A DNA stretch of 64,000 nucleotides, from the NCBI RefSeq assembly GCF_003473485.1, contig NC_053045.1, positions 34,508,494-34,572,493 on the forward strand, written 5' to 3'. Below the pieces are notes generated by a model that was not told where the DNA came from, did not search any database, and was given only the letters and a program-made list of their open reading frames with translations. Each line of letters begins with the position of its first letter. Positions within the stretch are counted from its first letter, which is position 1. The stretch comes from Medicago truncatula. Its lineage: Eukaryota; Streptophyta; Magnoliopsida; Fabales; Fabaceae. The position numbers were made by a program, and so were the translations under genes. Below are positions 10,901 through 21,799 of the stretch, piece after piece.

Positions 10901-13900
10901 CAAAGAAGTTCGCATAAGGTTGATTGGCACAAGATCAAATGATTCAAGACAATATACAACACCTACCGCAACAGAAATTGCTGGTCTCATTGTTGGAGAT
11001 TTTGGTGAATCAAATGGACGAAGAGATATAGTTATTGAGCATAAAACAGATGGCCTGCAGAGAATAAAAGAATATCATCCAAAATTCATGGCAATGCAAT
11101 ATCCTCTGTTATTTCCATATGCTGAGGATGGATTTCACCTAGACATTTATTATTCTCAAAATCATGCAAAAAGAAAGAAAAAGAAAAAAAGAAAAAAAGT
11201 TACCATGAGAGAATATTATGCTTACCGGATACAACAGAGGCCCTGTGAAGCAAATACTCTTATTATTGGTGGTCGACTGTTCCAACAATACGTTGTTGAT
11301 GCATTCACGGCAATAGAAGAAGAGCGACTGCGCTGGGTTAGACAGAATCAAACAGTGTTGCGTACGGATCTGTACAGAAATGTATGTGATGCAGTTGTGC
11401 GTGGAGATACAATAGCTGCTGCTACTGGGAAGAGAATCGTTTTGCCATCTTCTTTTACAGGTGGCCCTCGATATATGGTTCAAAACTATCAAGATGCCAT
11501 GGCCATATGCAGGACATTTGGAAATCCTGATATCTTCATGACATTTACTGCTAATCCAAAGTGGCCAGAGATTCAATACATGCTTCAGAAAATACCAGGT
11601 CAATCTGTCGATGATAGACCGGACATCAAGACAAGAGTTTTTAAAATGAAACTTGACCAGCTAATGAAACACATAGTGGAGGGGCAATATTTTGGTAAAA
11701 TTATATCAGGTAAAAGTACATGGAATAAATGTTCTCACATTCTAAAAAAAAAAAAATTAAAGATCAATTTGATTCAAATTGTTTATTCAATCTATATGAT
11801 ACATACATGTTATACTAATAAAGATTTGTTTTTTTTCTCTCTTTTCAAATTGACAGCCATTTATACCATAGAGTTTCAAAAAAGAGGTCTGCCACATGCA
11901 CACATACTATTATGGTTGCACCCAAGCAATAAGTATCCCACCCCGGAGGATATAGATAAGATTATTACTGCAGAAATGCCATCTAAGGAAGATGATCCAG
12001 AATGTTTTAATGCGGTAAAACAGTTCATGCTGCATGGACCGTGTGGAGATGCAAATATAAATGCACCTTGCATGATTGATGGTATTTGTAGTCGAAAATT
12101 TCCCAAAAGTTTTTTCGATGAAACAACAATAGATAGAGATGGGTTCCCGACGTATAGAAGGAGGGACGATGGAAGACATGTGAAAAAAGGAGATATCAAT
12201 TTAGACAATCGGTATGTGGTTCCATACAATCGAGGTTTGTTGCTGGCATTTCAAGCACATCTAAATGTTGAATGGTGCAACAAGTCAAGGGCCATAAAGT
12301 ACCTATTTAAATATCTTCACAAGGGCCCAGATAGAGCAATAATGGTAATAGAAGATAATGTTTTGGGCAACAGAAGCACAAATGCAACTCATATAACAAT
12401 GGTTGATGAGGTCAAAACATTCTTGGATTGTAGGTACGTCAAGGTAGTTATAGGGAATACTCTAATAATGATCACAATGAATTTATAACCATTTCATCTT
12501 TTATGCATTATTCATTGTAGGTATGTATCGGCATGTGAAGCATGTTGGAGGATATTCAATTTTGACATACACTACAGAAATCCGGCTGTTATGAGATTGA
12601 GCTTTCATTTGCCAGAAGAACACTCAATCACTCTAAGAGATTCAGAGCAATTGTCAGACGTAATTTCAAAGGAAGGAGTTGAACATACTATGTTTACAGA
12701 ATGGATGCTAATGAATTCAATGAGCTCGGAAGCACGTACATTAACGTATTCTGAGTTTCCCAAAAAATTTGTTTGGGACGAGACAAAAAAAAAGTGGAAA
12801 AAACGGAAAGCTGGAAGAACAATCGGAAGAATTTATTATGCACATCCAACTAGCGGGGAGAAATATTACCTCAGAATTTTACTGAATATTGTTCATGGTC
12901 CAACAAGCTATGAAGAAATAAAGACAGTGGGAGGGGTGACTTATCAGACATTCAAAGAAACATGTAATGCTCTTGGGCTATTGAATGATAACAGAGAGTG
13001 GAATGATGCATTGAATGAAGCATCACAGTGGGCCACAGGCACTCAATTAAGAGAGTTATTTGTTACCATTTTGCTTTATGGAGAAGTGGCAGATATAGGG
13101 AAACTATGGGAAACTAATTGGAAAACGTTGTCTGACGATATTGTCTACAAAAAGAGAATATTGTTTCAACACTCCAGATTGGAGCTTAATGATGAACAGA
13201 TTCAATCATACTGCTTGATTGAAATTGACAAGATTTTGGTTCGTGCTGGAAGTTACCTTTCTGATTTTGATGGAATGCCGTTGCCAAATAGTGAATCCTT
13301 TGAAGCCACGGAAAACCGACTTATTGTGGAAGAGCTTAGTTATAATGTTGATGACCTGAAAAAAGAACACGAAAGATGTCATCCATTGTTGAACGAACAG
13401 CAGATTGATATATATAATAATGTTATAAATGCTGTCAACACTAATATTGGTGGACTCTACTTCGTGTATGGCCATGGAGGGACTGGCAAGACTTTTCTAT
13501 ACAGAACAATTATTGCAAAACTCAGGTCAGAAAAAAAGATAGTACTTGCTGTTGCTTCTTCAGGTAACCCATCACTTTTTCAATCCCTTATATAAATTTA
13601 CATGTTGTCTATTTGTACTTATAAATATGTCAGTCCATACACCCTTATTTCTGCGCTTCATTGCAATATTTATTGTACAAATTACTATATGTACCAAATT
13701 AGCAACTATTATATGCTATAATCTATCTAATATTATATGCTTTTCTTCTACACAAAATATAAAAAAAAACATACAATTTTTATTCAAATATATAAATATA
13801 TATATATATATATAGATAGATAGACATAGACACACACATATGCTTGCATGCATAAATATATTTTCAATTTTTTTTTTAATTTCATTCTTGACAGGTATTG

Positions 13901-15201
13901 CATCCCTCTTGCTTCCTGGAGGAAGGACCGCTCATAGTAGATTTAAAATTCCTCTTGAGATCTATGAAGACAGCACATGCTCAATAAACCAAAATACTCA
14001 TCTAGCTGATCTAATGGTTCAAACAGATCTCATAATCTGGGATGAAGCACCAATGACTCAAAGATATGCTTTTGAAGCTCTTGATAGGACACTTAAAGAC
14101 ATAATTGGTTTCAAATTTCCGGATAGGGCAGAGCAACCATTTGGAGGAATGACAGTTCTTCTTGGAGGAGATTTTAGGCAAATACTTCCTGTAATACCAA
14201 AAGGTCGAATACATGATATAATTCAATCATGCATCAACAAGTCTTTTTTGTGGGACTACTGTACAATATTTTCATTGTCCAAAAGCATGAGGGTCAGAAA
14301 TACTACCTCTACAGGCAAAGAACATGATGTGATACGTGAATTCAATAAATGGCTACTTCAACTTGGTGATGGAAACATTCAAGCACAAAGCCGACGTGGT
14401 GAAGATTTTGCATCGTGGACGACGATACCAGATCAATATCTTATCCCACCAATGGGTGATCCACTCAAACAAATTGTGGATAACACTTACCCAGAATTAA
14501 AGAGCCATCTGTGGGATGAAGAATATTTCAGGGAAAGAGCAATACTCACTCCTCTAAATGAAACAGTTGATGAAATCAATAATTATATTGTTCAGTTTAC
14601 TGATGGAGAAACAAAACAATACAGAAGCTCAGACGAGATTGACAAGACAACTGACAACATATCAGATCAAGAGCTCATGTATCCTGTGGAATTTCTAAAC
14701 TCCTTAAATATTAATGGATTTCCAAGACATTGTTTGGAGCTTAAAGAAGGAATGCCTATTATGTTATTGAGGAATATCAATCCGGCATTAGGAATGTGTA
14801 ATGGAACAAGACTTATTATTACGCATCTAGGAGAGCGAGTAATAGAGGCTAAAATAATTACAGGATCTAACGTTGGTTCAAAGGTGCTAATCCCCAGAAT
14901 TGTTCTTACTTCTAACGACTCTAAATGGCCTTTTCTGTTGCGCAGGAGGCAGTTTCCAATTAAGGTGTGCTATGCAATGACAATAAACAAAAGTCAAGGC
15001 CAGTCATTAAATTATGTGGGATTATATTTGCCAAGACCTGTATTTAGTCATGGACAACTATATGTTGCCTTTTCAAGAGTCACTTCCCCAGAGGGACTGA
15101 AAATTCTAATTGTTGAGCGTGATGAGAATTATGTACAATACACGAAAAATGTAGTGTACCATGAGGTATTTAGTGGTCTTCCTCAATGTAAATATATTTG
15201 A
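7987..15201 (+). CDS. Helitron RepHel transposase: HUH Rep endonuclease plus Pif1-family helicase
   Basis: This rolling-circle transposase nicks and joins DNA with its Rep domain and unwinds it with a SF1 helicase. Core exons 10321-11709, 11857-12433, 12521-13563 and 13895-15201 are in phase with no stop. Proposed N-terminal exons, each with GT-AG borders and one shared phase, are 7987-8002, 8218-8373, 8498-8602, 8732-8833, 8949-9053, 9352-9429, 9544-9648, 9908-9994 and 10175-10243. Together they give about 1712 aa. Visible motifs: a Cys-rich finger near 290-310; Rep HUH in GLPHAHILLW (H751, H753); KYLFKYLHKG with Y886 and Y890; Walker A GHGGTGKT (1247-1254); Walker B WDEAP (1327-1328); GGDFRQILP; CYAMTINKSQGQ; and YVAFSRV. 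All catalytic motifs look intact. The core is secure. The small N-terminal exons, including a 16-base first exon, are inferred. Confidence 0.88.
8498..9648 (+). repeat. Tandemly duplicated exon module in the N-terminal part of RepHel
   Basis: A 105-base exon recurs at 8498-8602, 8949-9053 and 9544-9648. It encodes variants of LAGFKQARLKRRQILDSRR. A partner exon encoding ...ENVCATFELRHTS recurs at 8732-8833 and 9352-9429. The introns between them are also similar (TTTATGCATTTCATTTATCA after both partner exons), so whole genomic units of about 600 bases were duplicated. Every copy keeps phase 1-1, so any number of units leaves the frame open. A fourth, fused and broken unit lies at 9145-9261. 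Confidence 0.8.
9145..9261 (+). pseudogene. Broken fused exon unit inside RepHel
   Basis: This segment joins the start of the partner exon (GTGTCACATCAACA) directly to the Lys/Arg-rich exon, and ends at the same ATAG|GT border. In the phase used by its neighbours it has a TAA at 9192-9194. Including it would truncate RepHel before the Rep domain, so I leave it out of the model. It may be skipped or may act as a poison exon. Confidence 0.6.
13788..13818. repeat. TA microsatellite in a RepHel intron
   Basis: A run of TA units passes into AGAT and CA units within the 331-base intron 13564-13894. Confidence 0.8.
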
Positions 15202-16278
15202 TGCACTGTTTTCAAATCTATCTATCATTCACAATAACTTTAGCAACTACGTTATTCATTGTTAACTAACACACTTCGATTTGTACCATTGATTTTTTAC
15301 AATAATAACCGCGAATCCCAAGTAATCGGACTTTTTATAACAGAATTTAAACTTCAGAACCTTAATAAAGTAAAATCCTACAAACACAACAATAACCATT
15401 TGAATCGTTTCAATGGTGAAAAAACTTATTAATGGTTACAACCGTAAGTTTCTATCTACACATCAACTAATAGCATAAATGGTTCCAAATGAGCAGCCAA
15501 TGTTAAACCAATAACTAAAATTATCATATCAATTGATCAATGTACCTTATACGAAGCAGCCCACTACTAATTGGCAAACACTATCGATCCTTTAACTCAC
15601 ATACCTAAAAAAAAAACATTTTATCAACAATTACAAAACTGAACTGAGTTCAACAAATTGAAACTAAATCCAAAACAAAATTTAATATAAGTAACATGTG
15701 TACAACAATAGTAGGAGGATGATTGTCGCCGAACTCGGTAACGAATTCAACAGACAGCTCAACGGAAACTAACCCAGAGATGAAGAACAAAATATTCAAA
15801 TGTTTACATTTTAATAGTTTCTACATTTTAATATAACCATTTTAATAGTTTCATTGGTGGAAAAACTTATTAATGGTCAAAACCACAAAAAAAAAAAAAA
15901 AATATCAAATTTACGCATAAATGGTTCCAAATGAACAACCAGTGTTGAATCAATGACTAAAATTATCATATCAATTTATCAATGTACCGTCTATGATGTG
16001 TTCCACTGCTAATTGCCAAACAACTTCCATAGTTGAACTCACATACCTAAAACAAATAACACAATTCATCAACACTGACAAAAATGAACAGAGTTCAACA
16101 AATTAAGAATACATCGAGAACAAAATTGAAAATAACTAAAAAAATGTGTAAAACAATATCCCGATCTCACTACCGGATTCAAGTTGGGCCTCAACCGAAA
16201 AAACCCACAAACAAGAACAAAAGATAAAGAAGAAGACAACTGACATCACCTTCTTCTCGGTGCTCAACGGTTCTGCGA
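15202..16278. repeat. Helitron 3' region with a ~330-bp direct duplication
   Basis: Bases about 15380-15705 and 15825-16150 are diverged direct copies about 445 bases apart. Both contain GCATAAATGGTTCCAAATGA and AAAATTATCATATCAATT. No open frame of note is found. The duplication lies wholly inside the Helitron. Confidence 0.7.
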
Positions 16279-16797
16279 TTGAACCGTCGTTCGTTCACTC
16301 GACATCAACGAAGAACCATCTCGGATAATAACACTGCTGGCATCAGAAATAGGCACAAAGTGTTATCTGAGGATTATCTGCAGAAAGTTGCTTCTATTGG
16401 TGTCAGAAAGAAGCGTTCGTCTCATCAACATCATTCTTTTGGAACGAGTAGTGATAAAAAGGAACGATCCAACGATGTCTTGAAAGTGGTCAAAATAATA
16501 CGTAGAGATAAGAACCATAACCTGTCAAAGGAAAATTTGCTGCATCAACAGAAAACGAATAATAGGTTGCGAATTGTTGTCCATGGAGGAGATGGATTGT
16601 TTGAAACATATAGGCTTTCGAAATCTCAATTTGATGGGGAGGATGTAACTTTCAACTCAAGAATTTCTGTAACGATTATCAAGAATATAGGCTTAAGAAG
16701 AATTGCTTTTTTTGAAACATATAGGCTTTCGAAGAATTGCTTTGCCTTTCCAAATTATCGAGGATTGCCGTGTTCATCTTGGTTGAAAGGAGTTTAA
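16279..16797 (+). CDS. Hypothetical basic ORF in the Helitron 3' region
   Basis: An open frame of 172 codons, rich in Lys, Arg, Ser and His, ends at TAA 16795-16797. It has no ATG at its start; the first codon of the open stretch is TTG. I recognise no domain. It contains an internal repeat, FETYRLSK, at about residues 109-116 and 145-152 (DNA near 16601 and 16712). It could be a captured host fragment, an exon of an unrecognised gene or chance. It lies between RepHel and the 3' hairpin, where plant Helitrons often hold captured sequence. Confidence 0.3.
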   Translation: MNRRSFTRHQRRTISDNNTAGIRNRHKVLSEDYLQKVASIGVRKKRSSHQHHSFGTSSDKKERSNDVLKVVKIIRRDKNHNLSKENLLHQQKTNNRLRIVVHGGDGLFETYRLSKSQFDGEDVTFNSRISVTIIKNIGLRRIAFFETYRLSKNCFAFPNYRGLPCSSWLKGV

Positions 16798-17411
16798 AAA
16801 ATTCACGTTTTTAGGGATTCAGTTGTGTTCTCTTTTCTTTCAAAATCACTTTTATGTTTAAATATAAAAAAATTCCTTTTTATTTTATATTGTTCGTAAC
16901 TTTTCCTTCTTTTTTTTAAACAAAAAAATTAAAAATCTTACTCTTTAATTTTGATTAGATATGTTATTAATAACTTTTTATTTTTTATTCAATCAACTAC
17001 TACTTCAGTATGAAATTATAACACTTTTTGATAAAAACAAAAAAAAAAAAAAAAAACCCTTTTCATATTTTCGACTAACAAAAATGCATCCAAGTTTTTA
17101 CCCTTTTTTTTTTGTGATAGTCCAAGTTTTTACCTTAAAAATATGGACCTACAAACCATTAATTTTATTTTTTTGATCAGTAAACATCTGATTTTTTGGA
17201 ACTGAAGAACTTTAATTGCGGTCAAATATAATCTTTAATGATGGAATCAATTTTTTTATTAAAGAACTCAATTTTTAATATACTTGATATCATTGTATCA
17301 TTTACTTTAAATATTTGCTAAAATAATGTTATTTTAAAAATATAAAATGTCCAACATTTTTTTTATATAACTAAATAATGATCTGATGCATCAACTAAAA
17401 CAATTTAATCA
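16798..17411. other. AT-rich Helitron 3' subterminal sequence
   Basis: AT-rich sequence with an A tract near 17040. The + frame at 16961-17176 is low complexity. Nothing else is seen before the terminal hairpin. Confidence 0.5.
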
Positions 17412-17442
17412 AACCCGTGCAACGCACGGGTTGTATCCCTAG
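17412..17442 (+). other. Helitron 3' terminal hairpin and CTAG end
   Basis: The stem is AACCCGTGC / GCACGGGTT with an AAC loop (17412-17432), followed by TGTATCC-type spacer and CTAG at 17439-17442, then host T at 17443. The perfect 9-bp stem suggests this end is not badly decayed. Confidence 0.92.
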
Positions 17443-18006
17443 TTAATTAAATGAATTCAAAACCCAGAAAAGGAAAGAAAAAGGGAAAGAAGAAGAAAAG
17501 GAAAGAAAAAGAAATGAAAACTGTTAAGTTAATGAAGAAAATTAACGAAAAGGAAAGAAGAAGAAAAATGGGAAAGAACGAGAATGAGGGGAAGAGGAAA
17601 AAAAGAAAGAAAAAGAAAAGGAAGAAATGAGGAGAAAGAAGAAATTTTTTTGGGTTGGTATGAAAAATGGAGGAAAAATTATGTTGAAGATGATTAAGAG
17701 GAGGATGAAGAATGGAGGAAAAATTAGTTAATAAATGGTACACTATAAGATAGAATAGACATGCACAATCCAACGATCCTCTTTTTAACTAAAATATCAA
17801 ATGGTTAAAATTAAAAAACTTAGTAAGGTCTATGGTGGACCACCTATAATGTTGGTTCACCTTAGACATTTAGTGTTAAAAACAGACGGAAGTGTCCAAA
17901 ATGGTAAACGACAGAAGAGTTATGGGACCAAATTGAGACACTTTATAGTTAAAGGATCAAAATAAAAATAAAAAATAAGTTAAGGGACCAAATCATGTAT
18001 TAAACC

Positions 18007-18971
18007 AAAAAAAAAATGTAGGCTGTGTCGAGTGAATGGAAAAAGAGCAGCTGCAAAGAGAGTGATTGGTTGTAAAGGGGGAGAGAAAAAGCATAATCCA
18101 GTGGTTTGTCACTAAAGATATCATGTACCCTTTTTTTATCTAACGGTCAATTTAAACGGTACACCGGTGAGGGACTTAATAGAGCCCTCACCCTAGAATC
18201 AATTATAAATAATAACTTAGTTTTGATTCTTTTTACTTTCTTTTCTATTAATTCATTCATCCACTAAAACACAGAGACATTGTCTCAGATTTGCAAGAAT
18301 CTTGAATGGATTGTGTGTACGTTGGCAGGGATAGTAGCATTTATCACATGAAATTGTCTTTACAGTTTGTTTGGATTTACGAGTGAAGAAGTTTTCTCTT
18401 TAATTCCAACCGGAAGTGGTGACCGGAAACTCATCCAAGGTGGCGTGCGGTGGCTCGCCGGTGTAGGAAGAAAGGCATACAGGCTAAAGTTTTAACTCAA
18501 ATTGAAGGTTGAAAAACATACTTCTGGAAGAAAAAACATACTCCGTCCCAAACATGTTTAAGTTTTAATTGTTCTGAAGAAAAAAAAAACGATATTGGGA
18601 TGGCAGGTTTGATGTTGGTGGTGGTGGGTTAGTGAGGCATGAAGAAGAAATAATAGTGTTGAAGATGGTGTAGAAGAATAATATGGTGCTGAGAGACTAT
18701 GATAAATGTGTATACTTTATTTGATCAAATAACTTTTCCATGGTGGAAAAGTTTTACCCTTTCCCATGTTAAATGCCACACGAGGACAAGTGTACAATGG
18801 CAATCTATTTTACTACACTCTTTTTTTCTGCACAAGGACAAATTGTGACGTTTGATGTTCAGCTTCATATAAATATGAAAGGAGTTTGTCGAACATTTAT
18901 CATGCCTAAATATCCAAATATGCACCTACGATTGACATAAACCAAACCCAAGACTACCAACCAAGATTAAC
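18007..18971. other. Intergenic, with one end of a fold-back family element
   Basis: Mostly unassigned. Bases about 18735-18785 (CCATGGTGGAAAAG ... CCTTTCCCATGTTAAATGCCA) match the right terminus of the fold-back element at 49205-49248, so a partial copy or a solo end of that family is present. No gene is seen. The reverse frame at 18725-18925 overlaps this repeat and is not supported. Confidence 0.5.
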
Positions 18972-19190
18972 CTAAACAAAACGACGTGGTTTCTTAACTC
19001 TACCAGTAGTGGGTGCAGACTTACGTGCAGCCTAAAGGAACCGAAAAAACCAAAAAAATTAACCAAATATATTCAATCACCATAATGCAAATAACATTCA
19101 ATGATTATGAATATGATGGATTCAAAAACTCACCTTGGTTGCAAGTTGCTTCCTAGGTGCCTTTCCACCAGTAGCTAAGCGAACATGAGC
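18972..19190 (-). pseudogene. Histone H3 (H3.3-type) N-terminal fragment with its intron
   Basis: The reverse strand reads a decayed start, then TGGKAPRKQLATK ending at 19134 with a GTGAG donor. After a ~100-base intron with a TTTAG acceptor it reads AARKSAPTTGRVKKPRRFV and a TAG at 18972-18974 (exon 2, 18972-19031). This matches the H3 tail around K9-K27 and R40. The SAPTT spelling and the retained intron point to an H3.3-type parent, since canonical plant H3 genes lack introns. The first residues are mutated (AHVRLA instead of QTARKS), and everything after about residue 45 is missing, including the whole histone fold. It is a DNA-level fragment, not a retrocopy. Confidence 0.85.
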
Positions 19191-19696
19191 GAGAGTTAGT
19201 GCTCCACAAATTGTTTAAATTATGCTTTTGGATTTGTTTAAAATTATCCTCTAGTTGGATTTTTTTTTTTGGCTATGTAATATTTAAGAACATGGAATGC
19301 CAAAGGAATTTGATTATAGTTCAATTGGTGACGATCAAAAGTTGTGAAAGTTCATATTCTTCGGTCATTGATAAACAATTTGTTGGACAATATTCAATAC
19401 AGTTACCACAAAAAATACAAATTTCGAAATCAATACTGTAATTTAGCAACTGTTTCTTTCGAATATCAATTTAGCAATTGTTTCTTTTGAACACATACTT
19501 CACAAGCAATGCATTTATCAAATTCAAAATGGATTCAACCGCGGAAACGTTCCGATGTGATTAATTTTTCATAAGGATATTGAAAAGTTACAGGTAAACG
19601 ATTTGCGTGAGATAAGATAATCATGAAACTTTGATCAATGTACCTTGCAGCTCAGACTGTTTGTTGACCATAATTCATGATTTATGACTTGTTAAT
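19191..19696. other. Intergenic, nothing recognised
   Basis: AT-rich sequence with no supported gene. A short duplicated phrase, ATTTAGCAA(C/T)TGTTTCTTT, occurs near 19440 and 19468. Confidence 0.4.
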
Positions 19697-20407
19697 TGTA
19701 ACACCCCGTTACCCAAAGCAATAAAATAGCATATAAACATCAGAGTAATTCCACAAACGGGCATGCTACATTGCAAATTCAAAATTCTTAAATAGAAAAT
19801 AAAACTATTTAGTTCAACATCATTCATAACTTCAATAATTATGCAGCGGAAAGTTTTGCATTTCAATAACAACCACAACAATTTAAATCTCCAACAATAT
19901 CCTGACATTAAGCCTAAACAACAAAAGTCAAACAACAAAGGGCCCCATCGTTAAGTTCCAAAAATTGATACATAGGAGGAAAACAACAATAAAATAATAT
20001 AAATGCTCCCATCCCACGTATCAGAGCCCTAGACACGACAATGAGCCACCACCAACTACTCAGGATCACCTGCAAGTTACCCATAGGAAGGGCAACGTTT
20101 TCAAGCAGAAGGGGTGAGATTCACAACAATAAATATAGATATTAAAAATCATCAAATGAATCTAACACCCTAATCAACAACACATTATCTTGTAAACATA
20201 TATATGTATAAGTCACAAGCAACAACAACATCAACAATACACCATAATTACAGTGAATATAAATATATATAACACATATTCAACACCAACATCATCTATC
20301 AGATAACAACTGAAACCAACAACCAAGACTCATGCAAATGACATGACCACTGCTAAGACACCATCTTAGACTTCTTAATGAAATGCAATTATGCATGTGG
20401 TACCAAT

Positions 20408-20515
20408 CAGGACCGGAGCCCTCACCGCTTTTGAATGGTTAAAGCATTCATCAGGACCGAAGCCCTCACCGCTGTTGAGCAACTAGTACTCCAGGACCGA
20501 AGCCCTCACCGCTGT
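20408..20515 (+). repeat. Three copies of a GGACCG(A/G)AGCCCTCACCGC repeat
   Basis: Copies start near 20408, 20452 and 20492, separated by unlike spacers. They are inside the 2.1 kb solo LTR. Confidence 0.85.
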
Positions 20516-20768
20516 TTTATGCATATGCAATGGACCTACTTGTGTATATCTACATACAACTGACCATGCAATGCAACTCCATGTGACTCCAATTAATACA
20601 ACATGTATGATTAATAATTAAAACATACAATGCATTCCTCATCATCAATCAACATCCAACAGAGATTCAACCATTCAGAATGATGTATAATTAAATAAAA
20701 TTATGCTTAAACAACAACACTTAAACCTTATCAATCAAGCAAGCAAAACTGCACTCAAAACTGCACTA

Positions 20769-21123
20769 GCTCGCCTCGCGAGCACATCTGCTCGCCATGG
20801 CGAGTTCACAAAACACTAGCTCGCCATGGCGAGTTCAAGGCGAACTCGAGGCGAGTGAAAATCAGGTACTCTCGGGAAAAAGTGACATTTCCTCACTCAA
20901 ACTCCAATTCTAAGCTCCCTATTCATCTTTCTAACCTAAAACTTCCACCATTCATCATTAAAATCATCTAGGTACCTTAAACCATCCCCAAAACATCTTA
21001 TAACAACTTTTCAAAAATCAGGTTTTAATCTGGGCTACTCGCCATGGCGAGTTGGATTGCTCGCGAGGCGAGCTATGAAGTTGCTCACTCGCCATGGCGA
21101 GCACAGCTACTCGCGAGGCGAGC
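20769..21123. repeat. Clustered palindromes CTCGCCATGGCGAG and CTCGCGAGGCGAG
   Basis: The perfect 14-bp palindrome CTCGCCATGGCGAG occurs at 20791, 20820, 21038 and 21088. The related CTCGCCTCGCGAGC or its inverse occurs at 20769, about 21060 and about 21110. The left group and right group are separated by ~180 bp of ordinary AT-rich sequence. The high G+C and CpG content contrasts sharply with the rest of the LTR. Confidence 0.9.
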
Positions 21124-21799
21124 GATGAACTTCTGTACGGGCAGAAAACTGGTTTTACCCAAAAATCCCATTTTTCTTCCAATCACTCCCCAAATCAGTT
21201 TACAGATGCAAATTAACTTTCTGTATGCACTTAGAACCTATTTCTAACATCAAATTCATGCTTACAACTTCAAAACTACAATTTCATCATAAAACCCAAA
21301 ATCCCCAATTTCTACCAAAACCTGTTAAACTCAAAATCAGACTTTAAATTCTACACCATTGAAGTAAACCCCACCCTTACCTTAATTCAGAATGAAAAAT
21401 GCACCGCAAAAAGGGTTCCTCTGGTTCTTCTCTCTTGCTCCTGGTTTTCTCTTCCTTGGCTTGGTTTCACGTAAAACTGTTTCTGACTCCCACTTTCTAT
21501 TTTCTTAACTTCCCACTTAAGAGTAACTCCCTCCTAATTACACTTAACTCCCCCAAATTCCTAATAACTCCAATTAATTCCCCAAACACCAAAATAATTA
21601 ATATTTCATACTTATTTTAATTATTATTAAATAAACCATATAATAAAATAATATACCATATAAATCACCCAAAATCATACATATAAATATAAGCATATGC
21701 ATATACTCCACATAAATCACCAAACCATCATATATAAATATATATATACTCCACATAGTTTAAAATTAATTAAATAAATAATTAGGGCGTTACATTAAT

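Larger units (their letters stand above)
1598..17442 (+). mobile_element. Helitron carrying RPA-like and Rep/helicase genes (candidate autonomous)
   Basis: The 3' terminus is canonical: a hairpin (AACCCGTGC at 17412-17420, GCACGGGTT at 17424-17432), ten bases later CTAG (17439-17442), then host T. The proposed 5' terminus is TC at 1598-1599 preceded by host A, giving the expected A|TC...CTAG|T insertion with no target duplication. This 5' end is less certain than the 3' end, because its first bases (TCTATCTATC) are simple sequence. Both plant Helitron genes lie inside on the same strand: an RPA-like single-strand-binding protein (2555-5036) and RepHel (7987-15201). Neither shows a frameshift or internal stop in the models given. 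The element sits inside a Mutator-like MITE, so it arrived after that MITE. Confidence 0.85.
1085..18006. mobile_element. Mutator-like MITE split by a Helitron
   Basis: The left arm (1085-1597) starts with GCTTAATATATGCTTTGGTC. The right arm (17443-18006) ends with its near-inverse, ...GGGACCAAATCATGTATTAAACC. About 90 bp of terminal inverted repeat can be aligned (left 1085-1175, right about 17915-18006), built on TTTGGTCCC blocks. The complete 316-bp relative at 53407-53722 has the same ends and a clean 9-bp target duplication. Here the flanks are poly-A on both sides (GAAAAAAAA at 1076-1084, A9 at 18007-18015), compatible with a 9-bp duplication but not decisive. Without the Helitron the element would be about 1.08 kb. 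No transposase is visible. The open frames in its arms (1319-1528 and the reverse frame at 17447-17773) are low complexity. Confidence 0.75.
19697..21794. mobile_element. Solo LTR of an LTR retrotransposon, 2.1 kb
   Basis: The element begins TGTAACACCCC and ends GGGCGTTACA, the TG...CA ends and short inverted termini of an LTR. It is flanked by a perfect 5-bp duplication, TTAAT (19692-19696 and 21795-21799). No primer-binding site or coding region is present, so it is a solo LTR left by recombination between two LTRs. It contains three copies of a ~22-base CAGGACCGAAGCCCTCACCG repeat and a cluster of CATG-centred palindromes, listed separately. The open frame at 21044-21247 translates those palindromes and is not a gene. 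Confidence 0.85.

Noticed and set aside
11139-11603. Reverse frame of 154 codons under the RepHel exon
   Set aside because: It is antisense of the Rep region, with no domain of its own.
11710-11856. Read-through of the RepHel frame across this segment
   Set aside because: The segment is an AT-rich GT-AG intron that happens to lack stops. Removing it joins S and AIYTIEFQKRG in the expected way next to the HUH motif.
13546-13815. + frame of 89 codons after the Walker A exon
   Set aside because: It reads the start of the intron at 13564-13894, including the TA repeat.
20408-20515. CRISPR-like spaced repeats
   Set aside because: Only three units with unequal spacers inside a plant LTR; this is an ordinary internal repeat.
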